A model generated the notes under the pieces. The model was not told the DNA's origin. It ran no database searches and saw nothing but the letters and a program-made list of their open reading frames with translations. Position numbers and translations under genes: made by a program. Positions 10,165-19,319 of a DNA stretch of 25,713 bases are shown here, piece after piece. This DNA is from Zygnema cylindricum. Taxonomy: Eukaryota > Streptophyta > Zygnematophyceae > Zygnematales > Zygnemataceae. Each line of letters opens with the position of its first letter. Position 1 is the stretch's first letter. Where the stretch lies: assembly GCA_037447655.1 (NCBI GenBank), contig JBBHKE010001695.1, positions 193,673 to 219,385 of the forward strand, given 5' to 3'.

Positions 10165-11784
10165 AAATGAAGAACGGGGGAGAGAGATAGAGAGAGGGAG
10201 ACGGGAAGAGAGGGGGGGTGCGAGAGGAGGCGAGGGGGAGGGGGGAGAGGGTAAGGGAGAGGGAGGGGGCCAAGGGAGGGAGAGAGCGAGCGAGAGAGGG
10301 GGCGAGTGAGTGGAGAGCAAGCGAGGGATTGAGTACGGAAGGCGAGGGAGGGCAAGGCAGAGGGCGAAAGAGAGCAGGGGAGAAGGGGAGAGTGTGAGAG
10401 GGCGAGGGGCTGACGAGTCAAAGGGGCAAAGGCGAGGGCACAAGCGGGGTCGACGGAGAGGGAGGGGGGTAGAGGGAGAGGAAGAGGTCGAGGGAGAGGA
10501 CAGTGGATTTGTACCGGGAGGGGGATGGAGAGGGAGGGGGAGAGGGAGAGAGAGAAAGAGGGAGATAGAGAAGAATAGGGGAAAGGAGAGGGAGAGAGGG
10601 ATAGGGTTGGAGGAGGGAGAGGGGGTGCAGGCGGCGGGGGGGGCTGGGGCGGGGGCAAAGATGGGGTAGGGCGAGGTTGAGGGTGAGGGCGATGGCGAGG
10701 GTGAGGGCGAGGGAGGGGCAGAGCGGAAGGGGAAGAGAGGAAAGGCAGAGAGGGGGCAGAGAGGGTGATGAGAGGGTGATGAGAGGGAAAAGAGATGGAG
10801 TAAAGAGGAAAAGAAGATAGAGAGGGAGAGGAGATGGAGAGGAGAGGGAGAATAGAGGGAGAATAGAGGCTTAGGAGAGGGAGAAAGAGTTGCATAAGTA
10901 GAGGAAGATGGAGAGGGAGCGGGAGTGGGAGGGACATGGAGAGGGGGGAAGGTGTTGTATGTAAGAGTATGAGAGGGTATGGGAGGGTGCGAGATAGAGT
11001 GGGAAAGATGTGGAGAGAGGAGGAGAGAGGGAAGAGGGGAGTGGGGGAAGTGGGAGAAAATGGGTGAAGCGGAGAGGTGGAGTACAGGAGGGGAGGTGGG
11101 GAGGGAAGGGGGAGGAGGGGAGAAGTTGAGAAGGAGAGAAGAGAGGGAGAGGGAGTGGGAGTGGAAATGGGAGAGGAGAAATAAAAGGAGTGAGGGAGAG
11201 GGAAGAGGTTGGAGAAAGAGAGAATAAAAGTGAGAGAGAGGAGAGAGACATTGTTAGAGTGGGAGAGAGTGAAAAATTGAGAGAGGGATGAGGAAGGAGA
11301 GGGAGTAGCAAAAGAGAGAGGGTGAGGGGGAAGGGGAGCGGAAAGGGGGAGATGTTCGGGAGGGGGGAGGGGAGAATGGGAGAGGGAGAGTAGGGGAGAG
11401 TGGGAGCGGGAAAGAGTGGAGAAGAGGGGGAGAGGAGAAGGGGAGAGGGGGAGGGGGGAGAGGGGAAGAGGGCCGTAGGGGGAGAGGGGGAGAGGGGGAG
11501 AGGGAAACGGACAGAGGGATAGAGGAGAGAAGGGGAGATTAAGTTAGAGAAAGAGAGGGAATGAGGGGAAAGACAGGAAGGGTGGAGGGAAAGGAGAGAG
11601 GGGGGGAGGTAGAGGAGAGGGAGAGATAATGAGATAAGGAGAGAGAGAGAGGGGGATTGAGAGTGGGAGCGAGAGAGGACGGGATAGGGGAAGGAGGTGG
11701 AGAGGGATGAGGAGAGGGAGGGAAAAGGTAGAGAAGGGGGGAACGGGGTATAAGTGGTGGACGGGGAGTATAAGAGATGAGGAT
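10165..11784 (+). repeat. Purine (GA) tract 3, ending at the gap
   Basis: About 1.6 kb of A+G-rich sequence on the plus strand, with more C interruptions between 10165 and 10700 (GGCGAGGG variants) than later. It follows the LRR exon 4 cassette and stops at the run of Ns. Its last 314 bases recur at 17677-17990. Confidence 0.9.
11471..11784 (+). repeat. 314-bp near-identical direct repeat, copy 1 (abuts gap)
   Basis: Aligned by eye without gaps to 17677-17990, from GGCCGTAGGG to GATGAGGAT: 9 mismatches in 314 positions (about 97% identity). The match extends roughly 30 bases further left through GAGGGGGAGGGG-type sequence. This copy ends at the base before the N run. Identity is far higher than between the two segmental duplication copies, so it is either very recent or an allelic or assembly duplicate. 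Confidence 0.93.
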
Positions 11785-11794
11785 NNNNNNNNNN
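11785..11794. other. Assembly gap (10 Ns)
   Basis: Ten consecutive N characters. Ten is probably a placeholder, so the real distance is unknown. The join is doubtful because the left flank recurs 6.2 kb downstream (17677-17990). Confidence 1.
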
Positions 11795-11974
11795 AGGAGG
11801 AGGAGGGAGATGGAAGGAGAGGGATCAGAGCACAGGAATTAGTGTGGATTTGAAAAAGGCATTTTTTGAGATTTTTTTGGAATCTTTTGGAGGAGTTTTG
11901 GGGGGTTTAGGGGGGGTTGGGGAGGGAGAAAGTATTAATTTTATACTATTAATAAAATAATTATATTATATGAT

Positions 11975-11981
11975 ATAATAT

Positions 11982-12012
<31 letters not shown>

Positions 12013-12038
12013 CGTATATATAAATACATATATATAGG
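11975..12038. repeat. TA/CATATA microsatellite
   Basis: A run of alternating TA followed by CATATACATATACGTATATA variants. A simple repeat with no further function visible. Confidence 0.9.
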
Positions 12039-12277
12039 ACAATATAATCATTTTAGTCGAATTTTCACGAGTTTTGGTTTTTCGGCATTTTGAAAAAAAA
12101 AAGTTTTTGTTTTATCGAAAAGGACAAAAAATAATTTATAGAGAGGTCTACCTAGAATAATGAGATGGGACTCAAAAAAAACCCTCTCTGTCTCTTGCCC
12201 TCTTACCCTCTCCCCATCCCCTTCTCCCTCCCTCTCCCTCCCTCTACGTCCCTCCCTCTCCCTCTCTCCCCCCCTAC

Positions 12278-12348
12278 CTCGTACACCACCAGCGCCCTCT
12301 CTCCCTGCCTCTGCCTCCTGCACACCGTAATAAGTGCGACGTACGTCC
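12278..12348 (-). CDS. PPR protein exon (start of second PPR motif)
   Basis: A minus-strand exon of 71 nt. The acceptor GGTCGCAG ends at 12349 and the donor GAG|GTAGG follows at 12277. Its first two bases (GG) complete a Gly codon opened by the final G of the exon at 12685-12577. The rest reads TYVALITVCRRQ then RQGERALVVYE, the two-helix pattern of a P-type PPR (consensus TYNxLIxxCxxxGxxExALxVxEEM). It ends in phase 0. PPR proteins bind organellar RNA one base per repeat and act in chloroplast or mitochondrial RNA processing or translation; targeting cannot be seen here. Continuation exons would lie at lower coordinates, beyond or beside the gap; none was recognised between 11795 and 12277. 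Confidence 0.85.
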
Positions 12349-12380
12349 CTGCGACCAATCACAGCCTGCCACGTGTCACT

Positions 12381-12472
12381 GGGGTTTTCTCAGGGGTTTT
12401 TGGGGTGTTTGGTAATTGGGGTTTTCTGATGTTTTTAGGGTTTTTATATTTTTAAGGGTTTTTAGGGTTTTC
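12381..12472 (+). repeat. Telomere-like GGGTTTT block
   Basis: Irregular runs such as GGGGTTTTCT, TTTTTAGGGTTTTT and TTTAGGGTTTTC, resembling degenerate plant or algal telomere repeats (TTTAGGG, TTTTAGGG). It lies in a PPR intron and is flanked by two exact copies of TGCCACGTGT (12367-12376 and 12478-12487). Confidence 0.65.
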
Positions 12473-12576
12473 AAGGCTGCCACGTGTTACCGCGAATACA
12501 GAGGGAGAGTGAGGAAGAGAGGGAGTGAGGGAGAGAAAGAGAGGGAGAGAGAGGGAGAGAGAGAGAGGCGGCTGAC

Positions 12577-12685
12577 CTTCATTGGCGACATTAATGCCCC
12601 TTGCCTTCATCTCCTCCACCACTCTCAGCGCCTCTCCCACACTGCTGCATCGCGATATCGCTCGATTCACTCGCCATAATGTTCG
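12577..12685 (-). CDS. PPR protein exon (one complete PPR motif)
   Basis: A minus-strand exon of 109 nt. The acceptor GACATTGCAG ends at 12686 and the donor G|GTCAGCC follows at 12576. Starting in phase 0 it reads RTLWRVNRAISRCSS then VGEALRVVEEMKARGINVANE, 36 residues, with the characteristic second helix EALRVVEEMKARGI of a PPR. It ends one base into a Gly codon and joins in frame to 12348-12278, so the exon border coincides with a PPR border. Base composition is GC-richer than the surroundings, as for the other exons of this gene. An in-frame ATG upstream (12691) is inside the presumed acceptor region, so the exon is probably internal. Confidence 0.88.
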
Positions 12686-12693
12686 CTGCAATG

Positions 12694-13592
12694 TCCATTT
12701 TATGGTCCATGTCAGCTTTCAATGTCAATGTTAATTGTAAATTTTTCAGGTCAATGTTCAGTTCAAACATTCAATTATGTCAATTCTTCAACACCAACAT
12801 TTGATAGGATTGATGTTAATTTTCAATGTCAACATTTGATGTCTAATGCCACTTTTTGATTTCAATGTTGTTGATGTCAATGTTCATTATCAATGTTCAA
12901 TGTCAACATTTCATGTCGATGCCTAACTTCAGTGTTAATCTCAAATTTTTATGTCAACATTTAATGTCAAAGCTCCAATGTCAATGTTCGATCTCAATGT
13001 TCTTTGTCAATGTTCCATCATTGTTTAATGTAAAAGGTTAATGTTAGCATACAGTGTCAATGTTCAATGTCAAAATTTTAGTAATAATCAGTGTATGATG
13101 TCAATGTTCAATGCTTCCACGGTCTTGTCAATGTTCAATTATCGACAACATATTGTAAAATACTTGATGTTAATGTTTTATGGTCAATGGTTAATGCTTG
13201 AAGTTTAGTTTCAACATTTGGTTTTCCATGTCTACGTTGAATGCTGAACGTTGAATGTTTAATTTCTACAGTCAATATTCAATGTCTAATTTATCATTCA
13301 AAATTTAACGTTCAAAAAAGTTCAGCGATCAAAGTCGATATTCGATGTTTGAGGTCACTTTCGACGTCAGCATTTAGCTTATGTGTGATGTCCACGCTCC
13401 AGTTAATGTTTCATATGGAATTAAATTATATTCACATATAACATATATTTTACATTTCAGCATTTTCATTTCGAATAGAACAAATTTACGTTTCTATGTC
13501 AAAGTTTAGCATTTGGGGTCAATGTTCAATGCTCAAATGGTGAATCCAAACGTTTACACCAAAATGTCAACAGTTTTCAATGTTCTTTGTTG
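12694..13592 (+). repeat. Degenerate TCAATGTT minisatellite
   Basis: About 0.9 kb in which AATGTCAATGTTCAATG and TCAACATTT variants recur dozens of times with a loose period of about 6-20 bp. It lies wholly in the PPR intron between exons 14449-14387 and 12685-12577. Short frames across it (for example 12856-13041) reflect the repeat and are not genes. Confidence 0.85.
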
Positions 13593-14386
13593 AAGCTCAG
13601 AAGAAAGGTAAATAAGAAATAAGATTAATGACCGAGGAACGGCAATGCCATTATTTTACATTCCGTAGTAATTATCATTGTCATTAATTTTTATCATATC
13701 ATCGCTGTCGTAATTTTTCTCACGTCTTAAACCAAAACAGGAATATGCGAAAGACATACAATACCCCTCTCCCCCTCTCTCCCTCTCCCCCTCTCTCTAG
13801 AAAACTCTCTCAACAGCAACATGAACTTTTGGTATGCTATTGTCTTCCTATCTAAACCAAAACCCACAAAAACCCTAAAGACTCTAAGAACTCTTAAAAC
13901 CCAAAAAACCCTTAAAAACCCTAAAAAACCCTAAAAGAAACTATGTTTTTCATCCAGTACAACCTGCTAAGGGAAAAAACGGATACAATACTCCTCTAGA
14001 AAATGGAAAGAAGTCAAAGTTTGGTGTGGATAGTGAAACGCGGCATGTGCATTTAAATTTCCAAATCCGCATACAAAACTAGGAAAAGGAAACAATGCAA
14101 TACTACTTTATTATGTAATAAAGGATAATGATATATACCATACTGACACTGAAAACGTAGATATACAGGTCAGAATGTCAGGAATTAAAGGTCTGGATCG
14201 TAAATAGTTAACATTATAATTAAAAATTAGTTTTTAATTAGAAAAAGGGTTTTCTAGTTTAATGTAATCGTGGAACAGAAAAAGAAGGCTAAGAGTGTTG
14301 GGAAAATTCTAGGAAGACAAAGAGGGAAGATAAAGAGAGGAAGTGTAAGAGAGAGAGAGAGAAAGAGAGAGAAGAAGAAAGCCCAC
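13593..14386 (-). other. PPR intron, no further gene
   Basis: Mixed AT-rich sequence with a short CT run (13766-13800) and a telomere-like AACCCTAAA block (13861-13936). A purine run at 14311-14375 gives the minus-strand intron a CT-rich stretch just after the donor of the 63-nt exon. No other splice-bounded coding segment was seen. Confidence 0.5.
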
Positions 14387-14449
14387 CTCTGTAGTCAAAT
14401 CCACCCCTTCTTGTTTTAGCCAATCGAGTCGAGGAGGATCGCTTCCCTC
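14387..14449 (-). CDS. PPR protein exon (linker before the PPR repeats)
   Basis: A minus-strand exon of 63 nt, phase 0 at both ends. The acceptor GATTGTCAG ends at 14450 and the donor GAG|GTGGGC starts at 14386. It reads EGSDPPRLDWLKQEGVDLTTE (first 20 residues up to the final E). It is recognised by its GC-richer, stop-free reading between good splice sites and because its phases match the exon before it (ends phase 0) and the one after (starts phase 0). The acidic linker style fits the region just before the first PPR in long P-class proteins. The function of this piece alone cannot be told. It is less certain than the two PPR exons because the peptide has no named domain. Confidence 0.72.
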
Positions 14450-15347
14450 CTGACAATCCATATATTCCACAAAATTCTCTTTTTTACAACTTTTTTATAT
14501 TATTTCAAAACAACATTTTCATATAAAAACAAAGTTTATATGATATGTTGAGGAGCAATAAAGTGTCCGAGATTTTAGTAATTGTAATTAAAAAAAAAAG
14601 TCATTTAAAAAAATGCATTTGTCATAAAATTTGACATTATTAGTATACGGAAATATAGTACACGGAGAATATGGAAATATAGTATACAGAGAATACGGAA
14701 AAAAAGGAAAGGAAACGGAGGGGGAGTAAAAAATAAAATATCTTAATTGCCCCTCCAATTAATATGAGTTTCTGTGTTAATAATTGTTTACTTTCAATAG
14801 TACTTTCATACGTTTGGGACAACGGATTCCAAAAATTTGATTCCAAAACTTTAGATTTTTTAGGGTTTTTTATGGTTTTTTTGAAGTTGTTTGTACTTAT
14901 CAAGGGACTTCCTTCATAAACTACGCGAAGAAAATGAAATCCAAAACTTTAATTGAAGTTCTTGCATTTAATCATGGGACTAAAAAATGTACTCTTATAC
15001 ACTTTGTTCAAAAAAAACAATTCCAAAGTTTTATCATTCTGAATTTTTATGTTTCCAAAACTTTATATGTCCAAACTTTAAGTACTCCAAAATTTTGCCG
15101 AGGTTTAATTATTTTTTAGTCGAGGTTGTCGATTCAAGGATCATTTAAATCAACAAAAAACGAAATATCAAAGAAGGTTTTTACAATGTGGAGAAAGGAG
15201 AAACAAAAAAATTCAAATTTAAAAGGGTTTTTCAGCATATTTTAGGGTTTTTTAGGGTTTTATAGAGTTTTAAAATTTTTAAAAAAGAATTATATCGAGC
15301 CAATATTATAACTTGCAATGTTGGTGCAGTAATAATTATTAACCTAA

Positions 15348-15405
15348 AAATAGTACAGAAAATTGTACAATTTTTCGTAATAAAGTACATTTTTCTGTAC
15401 TATTT
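15348..15405. repeat. Inverted repeat / hairpin with 21-bp arms
   Basis: Left arm 15348-15368 begins AAATAGTACAGAAAA; right arm 15385-15405 is its reverse complement with 1 mismatch in 21. The loop is 16 nt. A further CAGTAAT...ATTACTG pair lies outside the arms (about 15327 and 15413), so the fold may extend. It could be a small MITE or a hairpin in the PPR transcript. Confidence 0.85.
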
Positions 15406-16128
15406 CCAAAGATTACTGACCAGTATTGTCGGCAGTAATGTACGTTTACTAAAAGAGAAACCCTCTTTATCCCACACCTCGAACTTCCTCTCCCCCCTCT
15501 TCCCTCTCCCCCTCCTCCCTCCTCCCTCTCCCCTCCTCCTCCTCCCTCCTCCCTCCTCATCTCTCCTCCTTCTCCCACTTTCCCCACTATGAGAAAGGGA
15601 AACAGAAATTCAAATTCAGTTTTTGTTCAAGAGTTACCAAAAAAAACAAACAAAACCAAAAAAACAAAACCAAAAAAACTAAACCAAAAACAAAACCACA
15701 AAAAAAAAAAAACAGAATTTGGAACCCATGTGTACGAATAGATGTGAAATTATCAATTGAGGAATTCAAAAATCGAGATCGCAAAGCTGCAAAATTTATT
15801 TTTGATTGAAAAAAAAAATGCAAATTGTCACTTGAGACAAAAAGAATATACTAAATGTGGTACGTGGAGGGAATATATATATGCGTTTAGAGAAAGTAAT
15901 TAGGGAAAAAAAAACATCGGAGAGAAATTCGAACGAAAAGAAATTGAGGATAATGTCGAATAATGTCAAATAAAAAATTTTGAAAAAAAAGTACGCAAGT
16001 AAGAAAAAGCCCGGCGAAAAAAAATCAAAAAGTAAGTAAAAAGTGTGAAAAGTAAGTATAAAAAGTATAATTAAGTAACATCCACCCTATTCAATTCCTA
16101 ATGGGAATTGTAAAAAATGCGAAACAAT

Positions 16129-16204
16129 CGACATTTATTTCTAATACGATATTTATTTATAATACGATATTTATGTCTAATACGATGTTTATTTACGACT
16201 AATA
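16129..16204. repeat. 18-bp tandem repeat, about 4 copies
   Basis: CGATATTTATTTATAATA variants begin at 16129, 16147, 16165 and 16183 with exact 18-bp spacing. It lies in the PPR intron and is not coding. Confidence 0.85.
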
Positions 16205-16379
16205 ATGGCCGTAAAAAATTATTATGTGACTTCAAATTTTGTTGAATGTAAAAATTGAAAATGTGGAAACCTAAAGAGTTCATTCCATTCACTTCTTTTC
16301 CTGGAAAAGGAGAGAGAAAGAAGGAGAGGAGAGGGAAAGAGAGAGAGAGAGAGAGGAAGAGACAGAGAAACAGCCAGAG

Positions 16380-16382
<3 letters not shown>

Positions 16383-16426
<44 letters not shown>
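16383..16426 (+). repeat. (GA)n microsatellite
   Basis: A pure GA dinucleotide run of 22 units. On the PPR sense strand it is a CT run about 15 nt downstream of the donor of exon 16640-16442. Confidence 0.95.
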
Positions 16427-16429
<3 letters not shown>

Positions 16430-16441
16430 AAACCATCTTAC

Positions 16442-16640
16442 AACTTCAGAATTCGCCTGTGTCCTTCTACCCCCTCTCCCTCTCCCTGTCCCTTTTGTCA
16501 CATCACCCTCCTCTCTCCGTTGGGGTTTATCCGCCAACTCAGCCTCGTCCTCTGAGAGTGACACGTCGTCACCTCCGCCCAGCTTCCAGGAAGCTTCTGC
16601 AAGAGCTTCCGCAGAGGCCCTTGGGGTGGGGAGAGTATGT
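16442..16640 (-). CDS. Probable PPR-gene exon (acidic and Arg/Gly-rich region)
   Basis: A minus-strand exon of 199 nt. The acceptor CTCCTTACAG ends at 16641 and the donor GAAGTT|GTAAGATGG starts at 16441. The first base completes a codon; the remaining 66 codons are open and end in phase 0. The peptide has an Ala/Glu-rich helix-like start (ASAEALAEASWKLGGG), an acidic stretch (DDVSLSEDEAELADKP) and a basic Gly/Arg stretch (TKGTGRGRGGRRTQ). No domain is recognised. GC content is much higher than in the flanking DNA, and the alternative frames contain stops. It is assigned to the PPR gene because its end phase fits the next exon (14449-14387) on the same strand. It could instead belong to another minus-strand gene. 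Confidence 0.72.
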
Positions 16641-16643
16641 CTG

Positions 16644-18036
16644 TAAGGAGGGAGAGGAAGAGAGAGGGAGAGGGAGAGAGGGAGAGAAGGAGAGGAGAGA
16701 GGAGAGAAAAAGAGAGAGAGAGAGGGAGAGAGGAGAGGGAGAGAGGAGAGAGAAGAGAGGAGAGAAAAAGAGAAAGCGTGAGAGAGGGAGAGAGGAGAGA
16801 GAAGGAGAGAGGAGAGAGGAGAGAAAAGGGAAAGAGGAGAAGGAAAGGGGAGGAGAGCGGAAAGAGATGAGAGAAGGAGAGAGAGGGGAGAACGAAAAAG
16901 GGGAGAGGAGAGAGAAGAAAAGAAAAGGGAGGGAGACGGGTGAGAGAAGGGAGGGAAAAAGGTCAAAGAAGGGTGGGAGAACAAAGAGAGAGAAGGGTGA
17001 GAAAAGGATGGAGGAGTGAGAAGGAGAGAGAAGGAGAAGGACGGGCGAGAAGGAGAGAGAGAAGCGTGAGAGGAGGTGAGAGAAGGGTGAGAGAAGGAGA
17101 GAGAAGGGAAAGAAAAGGAACACAGAAGAATGAGGGAAGGTTCAGAGAAGGGTGAGTTAAGGGAGAGAGGAGGTGAGAAAAGGGAGAGAAGGAAAGAAAG
17201 TTAGAGGGTTCAGAGAAGGGTGAGAGAGAGAGAGAGAGTGAGAGGAGAGAGGAGGGTGAGAGGAGCATGAGAGAGAATTGAGAGAGGAGGAAGGAATGGG
17301 CAAGAGAGGAGTGAGAGAGAGGGTGAGAAAAGGGGTGAGAGAGGGAGATACACACGAGATAGGAAAGCAAGAAGAGGGAGAGAAGAAAAAAAGGACACCA
17401 AGAAGAGAAGAGAAAGGGAAAGGGGGAGAGAAGGTGAGGGAGGAGTGAGAGGGAGGAGAGGGCAGAGAGAGGAGACAGAGAGGGCGTGACAAGAAGTTTT
17501 CAAATTTAGAGCTTTAATAGAGGAAGAGAATGGGGAGAGAGGGAGAGAAGAAGAGAGAAGGGAGAGAGGGAGGGAGGAGTAAATGAAGAGAGAAAGAAAG
17601 GGGAGACAGGCGAGTTAGAGGGCATGGTGAGGGAGAGGGGGATAGGGGGAGAGGGGGAGGGGGGAGAGGGGGAGAGGGCCGTAGGGGGGGAGGGGGAGAG
17701 GGGGAGAGGGAAACGGACAGAGGGATAGAGGATAGAAGGTGAGATGAAGTTAGAGAAAGAGATGGAATGTGGGGAAAGACAGGAAGGGTGGAGGGAAAGG
17801 AGAGAGGGAGGGAGGTAGAGGAGAGGGAGAGGTAATGAGATAAGGAGAGAGAGAGAGGGGGATTGAGAGTGGGAGCGAGAGAGGACGGGATAGGGGAAGG
17901 AGGTGGAGAGGGATGAGGAGAGGGAGGGAAAAGGTAGAGAAGGGGGGAACGGGGTATAAGTGGTGGACGGGGAGTATAGGAGATGAGGATAGGGGAGAGG
18001 GTGAGAGGTTGAGAGGAGCTGAGAGGGCGAGAAAAG
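16644..18036 (+). repeat. Purine (GA) tract 4
   Basis: About 1.4 kb of A+G-rich sequence on the plus strand. The part up to about 17500 has AGGAGAGAGGAGAGAAAAG and GGGTGAGAGAAGG variants unlike the LRR-linked tracts. From about 17643 it matches the tract left of the gap. The change in style near 17500-17640 (with AAATTTAGAGCTTTAATAGAGG at about 17504-17525) may mark a junction. Confidence 0.88.
17677..17990 (+). repeat. 314-bp near-identical direct repeat, copy 2
   Basis: The second copy of the sequence at 11471-11784, same length and 9 mismatches. Here it runs on without a gap into GGGGAGAGGGTGAGAGG and the LRR exon 5 side of the intron. It is the natural continuation of whatever lies left of the gap. 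Confidence 0.93.
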
Positions 18037-18765
18037 CAAATCAATTCATCTTCTTCCTTAGGCTTTACCTCGACATTTTTTCTTTTTTCTTTTTAGATGT
18101 ATTCTTTTTCTGTGAAGGTTTGTTGATATTTTTGAAGTTATGATTGATAAATTTTGGTTATCGGAATTGAAGTGAAAGTTGGATGGAAAGGACGGAGGGT
18201 TGGGGTGGGGAAGGATGGGATTGAGGGAGGCGGGGGGAAAGGATTGGGTTTAAAAGAGATTAAGATTTAAACCCTTGCATATAAAAAAAAATTATGTATG
18301 AGAGCGATGATTTTTTTTGTTGGTTGGCCCTTATTTCTTTTGTTTATAAAAAAGAGGTCGAGGGAAGTGTTTATTGAATGTGGTGTCGAAAAGTTACAGT
18401 TTGCTTTTTTTGTTCCTTAGATGGTTTTGTCCATCTTTGTGGTTTTTTTTATTCGAGTCATTTGTGCAAAAATAGGACGCTTAAAGTAAACGAGGAACAA
18501 TAACGGGTACATGGATGACATGTGCATATACATATAATTATTATAGATATGAAAATATGTGTGGGGAAATTAATGGAAAAGCATTTACTTTTTGATTGAA
18601 AATCAACTTACTTTGTAAATACTTCTTTTGTTTCATCATTACGGATGTCGAGAATTCAATATGTTGATTTCATATTTTATTTGTTTTTTTTTACCAGAAA
18701 AAAGGTTAAACCAAGCGATAGACCGTAGTAAAATTAAGAGCGAGTGGGTGAAGAGGGGGGAAGGG
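18037..18765 (+). other. LRR intron, no gene seen
   Basis: T-rich and AT-rich sequence with a short GA/GGGG run (18185-18245). No LRR-like or other splice-bounded coding segment was seen in any frame. Confidence 0.5.
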
Positions 18766-18901
18766 ATGAAAAAAACATGTTACAAGTAATAAATGCAATC
18801 ATGTGTGTGAAAGTTGTATATATATAAGGTTTCTTTTCTCATGATATTTGGTATTTTTCGGGTTGTTTTTTCATTAATTTTGTGGATGTCTATTGCCACA
18901 G

Positions 18902-18973
18902 AGATTTATCTCGCAACAAATTGAGTGGAAGTATTCCATCGTCCATCGGTGAAATGCAATTACTCACGTATTT
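18902..18973 (+). CDS. LRR exon 5 of the window
   Basis: A 72-nt exon between TATTGCCACAG (ends 18901) and GTAAGAC (starts 18974), phase 2 at both borders. It encodes DLSRNKLSGSIPSSIG then EMQLLTY, with the leading Leu from TT|A. The Gln of the IGQ motif is replaced by Glu. The upstream box AATGCAATCATGTGTGTGAAAG is at about 18793-18814; downstream boxes are TACTTCATGGTGGAAAAAA (about 19137) and GTCATGATTGAAATAGTTGTGG (about 19213). Its flanks are the closest match to those of the broken exon at 185. Unlike the other complete cassettes it is not followed by a GA tract but by T-rich and then AT-rich sequence. The next intron is 3995 nt. Confidence 0.93.
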
Positions 18974-19319
18974 GTAAGACACATTATACCATGGTTGTTT
19001 TTTGCATCAAGTGTGTTCTAAATAGAATTGGTTTGTAGCAAATAAAATAGTTCACCGTACCGAAGTTTGTGAAAATAAAATTACTTTGTTTGTTTTTAGG
19101 TTTAAGAACTGGAAGTCTAATTATAAAAATATACGGTACTTCATGGTGGAAAAAAAAAGGGAGAAAGGGTGGGTGGGTGGGTGTGCGGGAAAGGCTGGGG
19201 TGAGGTGAGGGTGTCATGATTGAAATAGTTGTGGATCTGGAAGCCTGTATGTTACCAATTGTGTAATTTTCCTTTAAGTCATTGTGTATTTTTGTGATGA
19301 TTTGAGATTTTTTTTTCTT

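Larger units (their letters stand above)
14450..16441 (-). other. PPR intron with small repeats
   Basis: About 2 kb. It contains a tandem GAATATGGAAATATAGTA-type repeat (about 14640-14705), telomere-like TTTTTTAGGG runs (14851-14880 and 15221-15270), a strong hairpin (15348-15405), a pyrimidine run (15487-15590), AACCAAAAACA repeats (about 15636-15715) and an 18-bp tandem repeat (16129-16204). No convincing additional exon was found; an exon with length a multiple of three could be hidden. Confidence 0.5.

Noticed and set aside
16098-16436. 112-codon minus-strand frame with a repeated NKYRIRNK pattern
   Set aside because: The repetition is the 18-bp tandem repeat at 16129-16204 translated, and the frame also runs through the GA microsatellite.
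11471-17990. The 314-bp direct repeats as LTRs of a 6.5-kb retrotransposon
   Set aside because: No TG...CA ends, primer-binding site or gag-pol between them. The interior carries PPR exons, and the left copy stops at an assembly gap.
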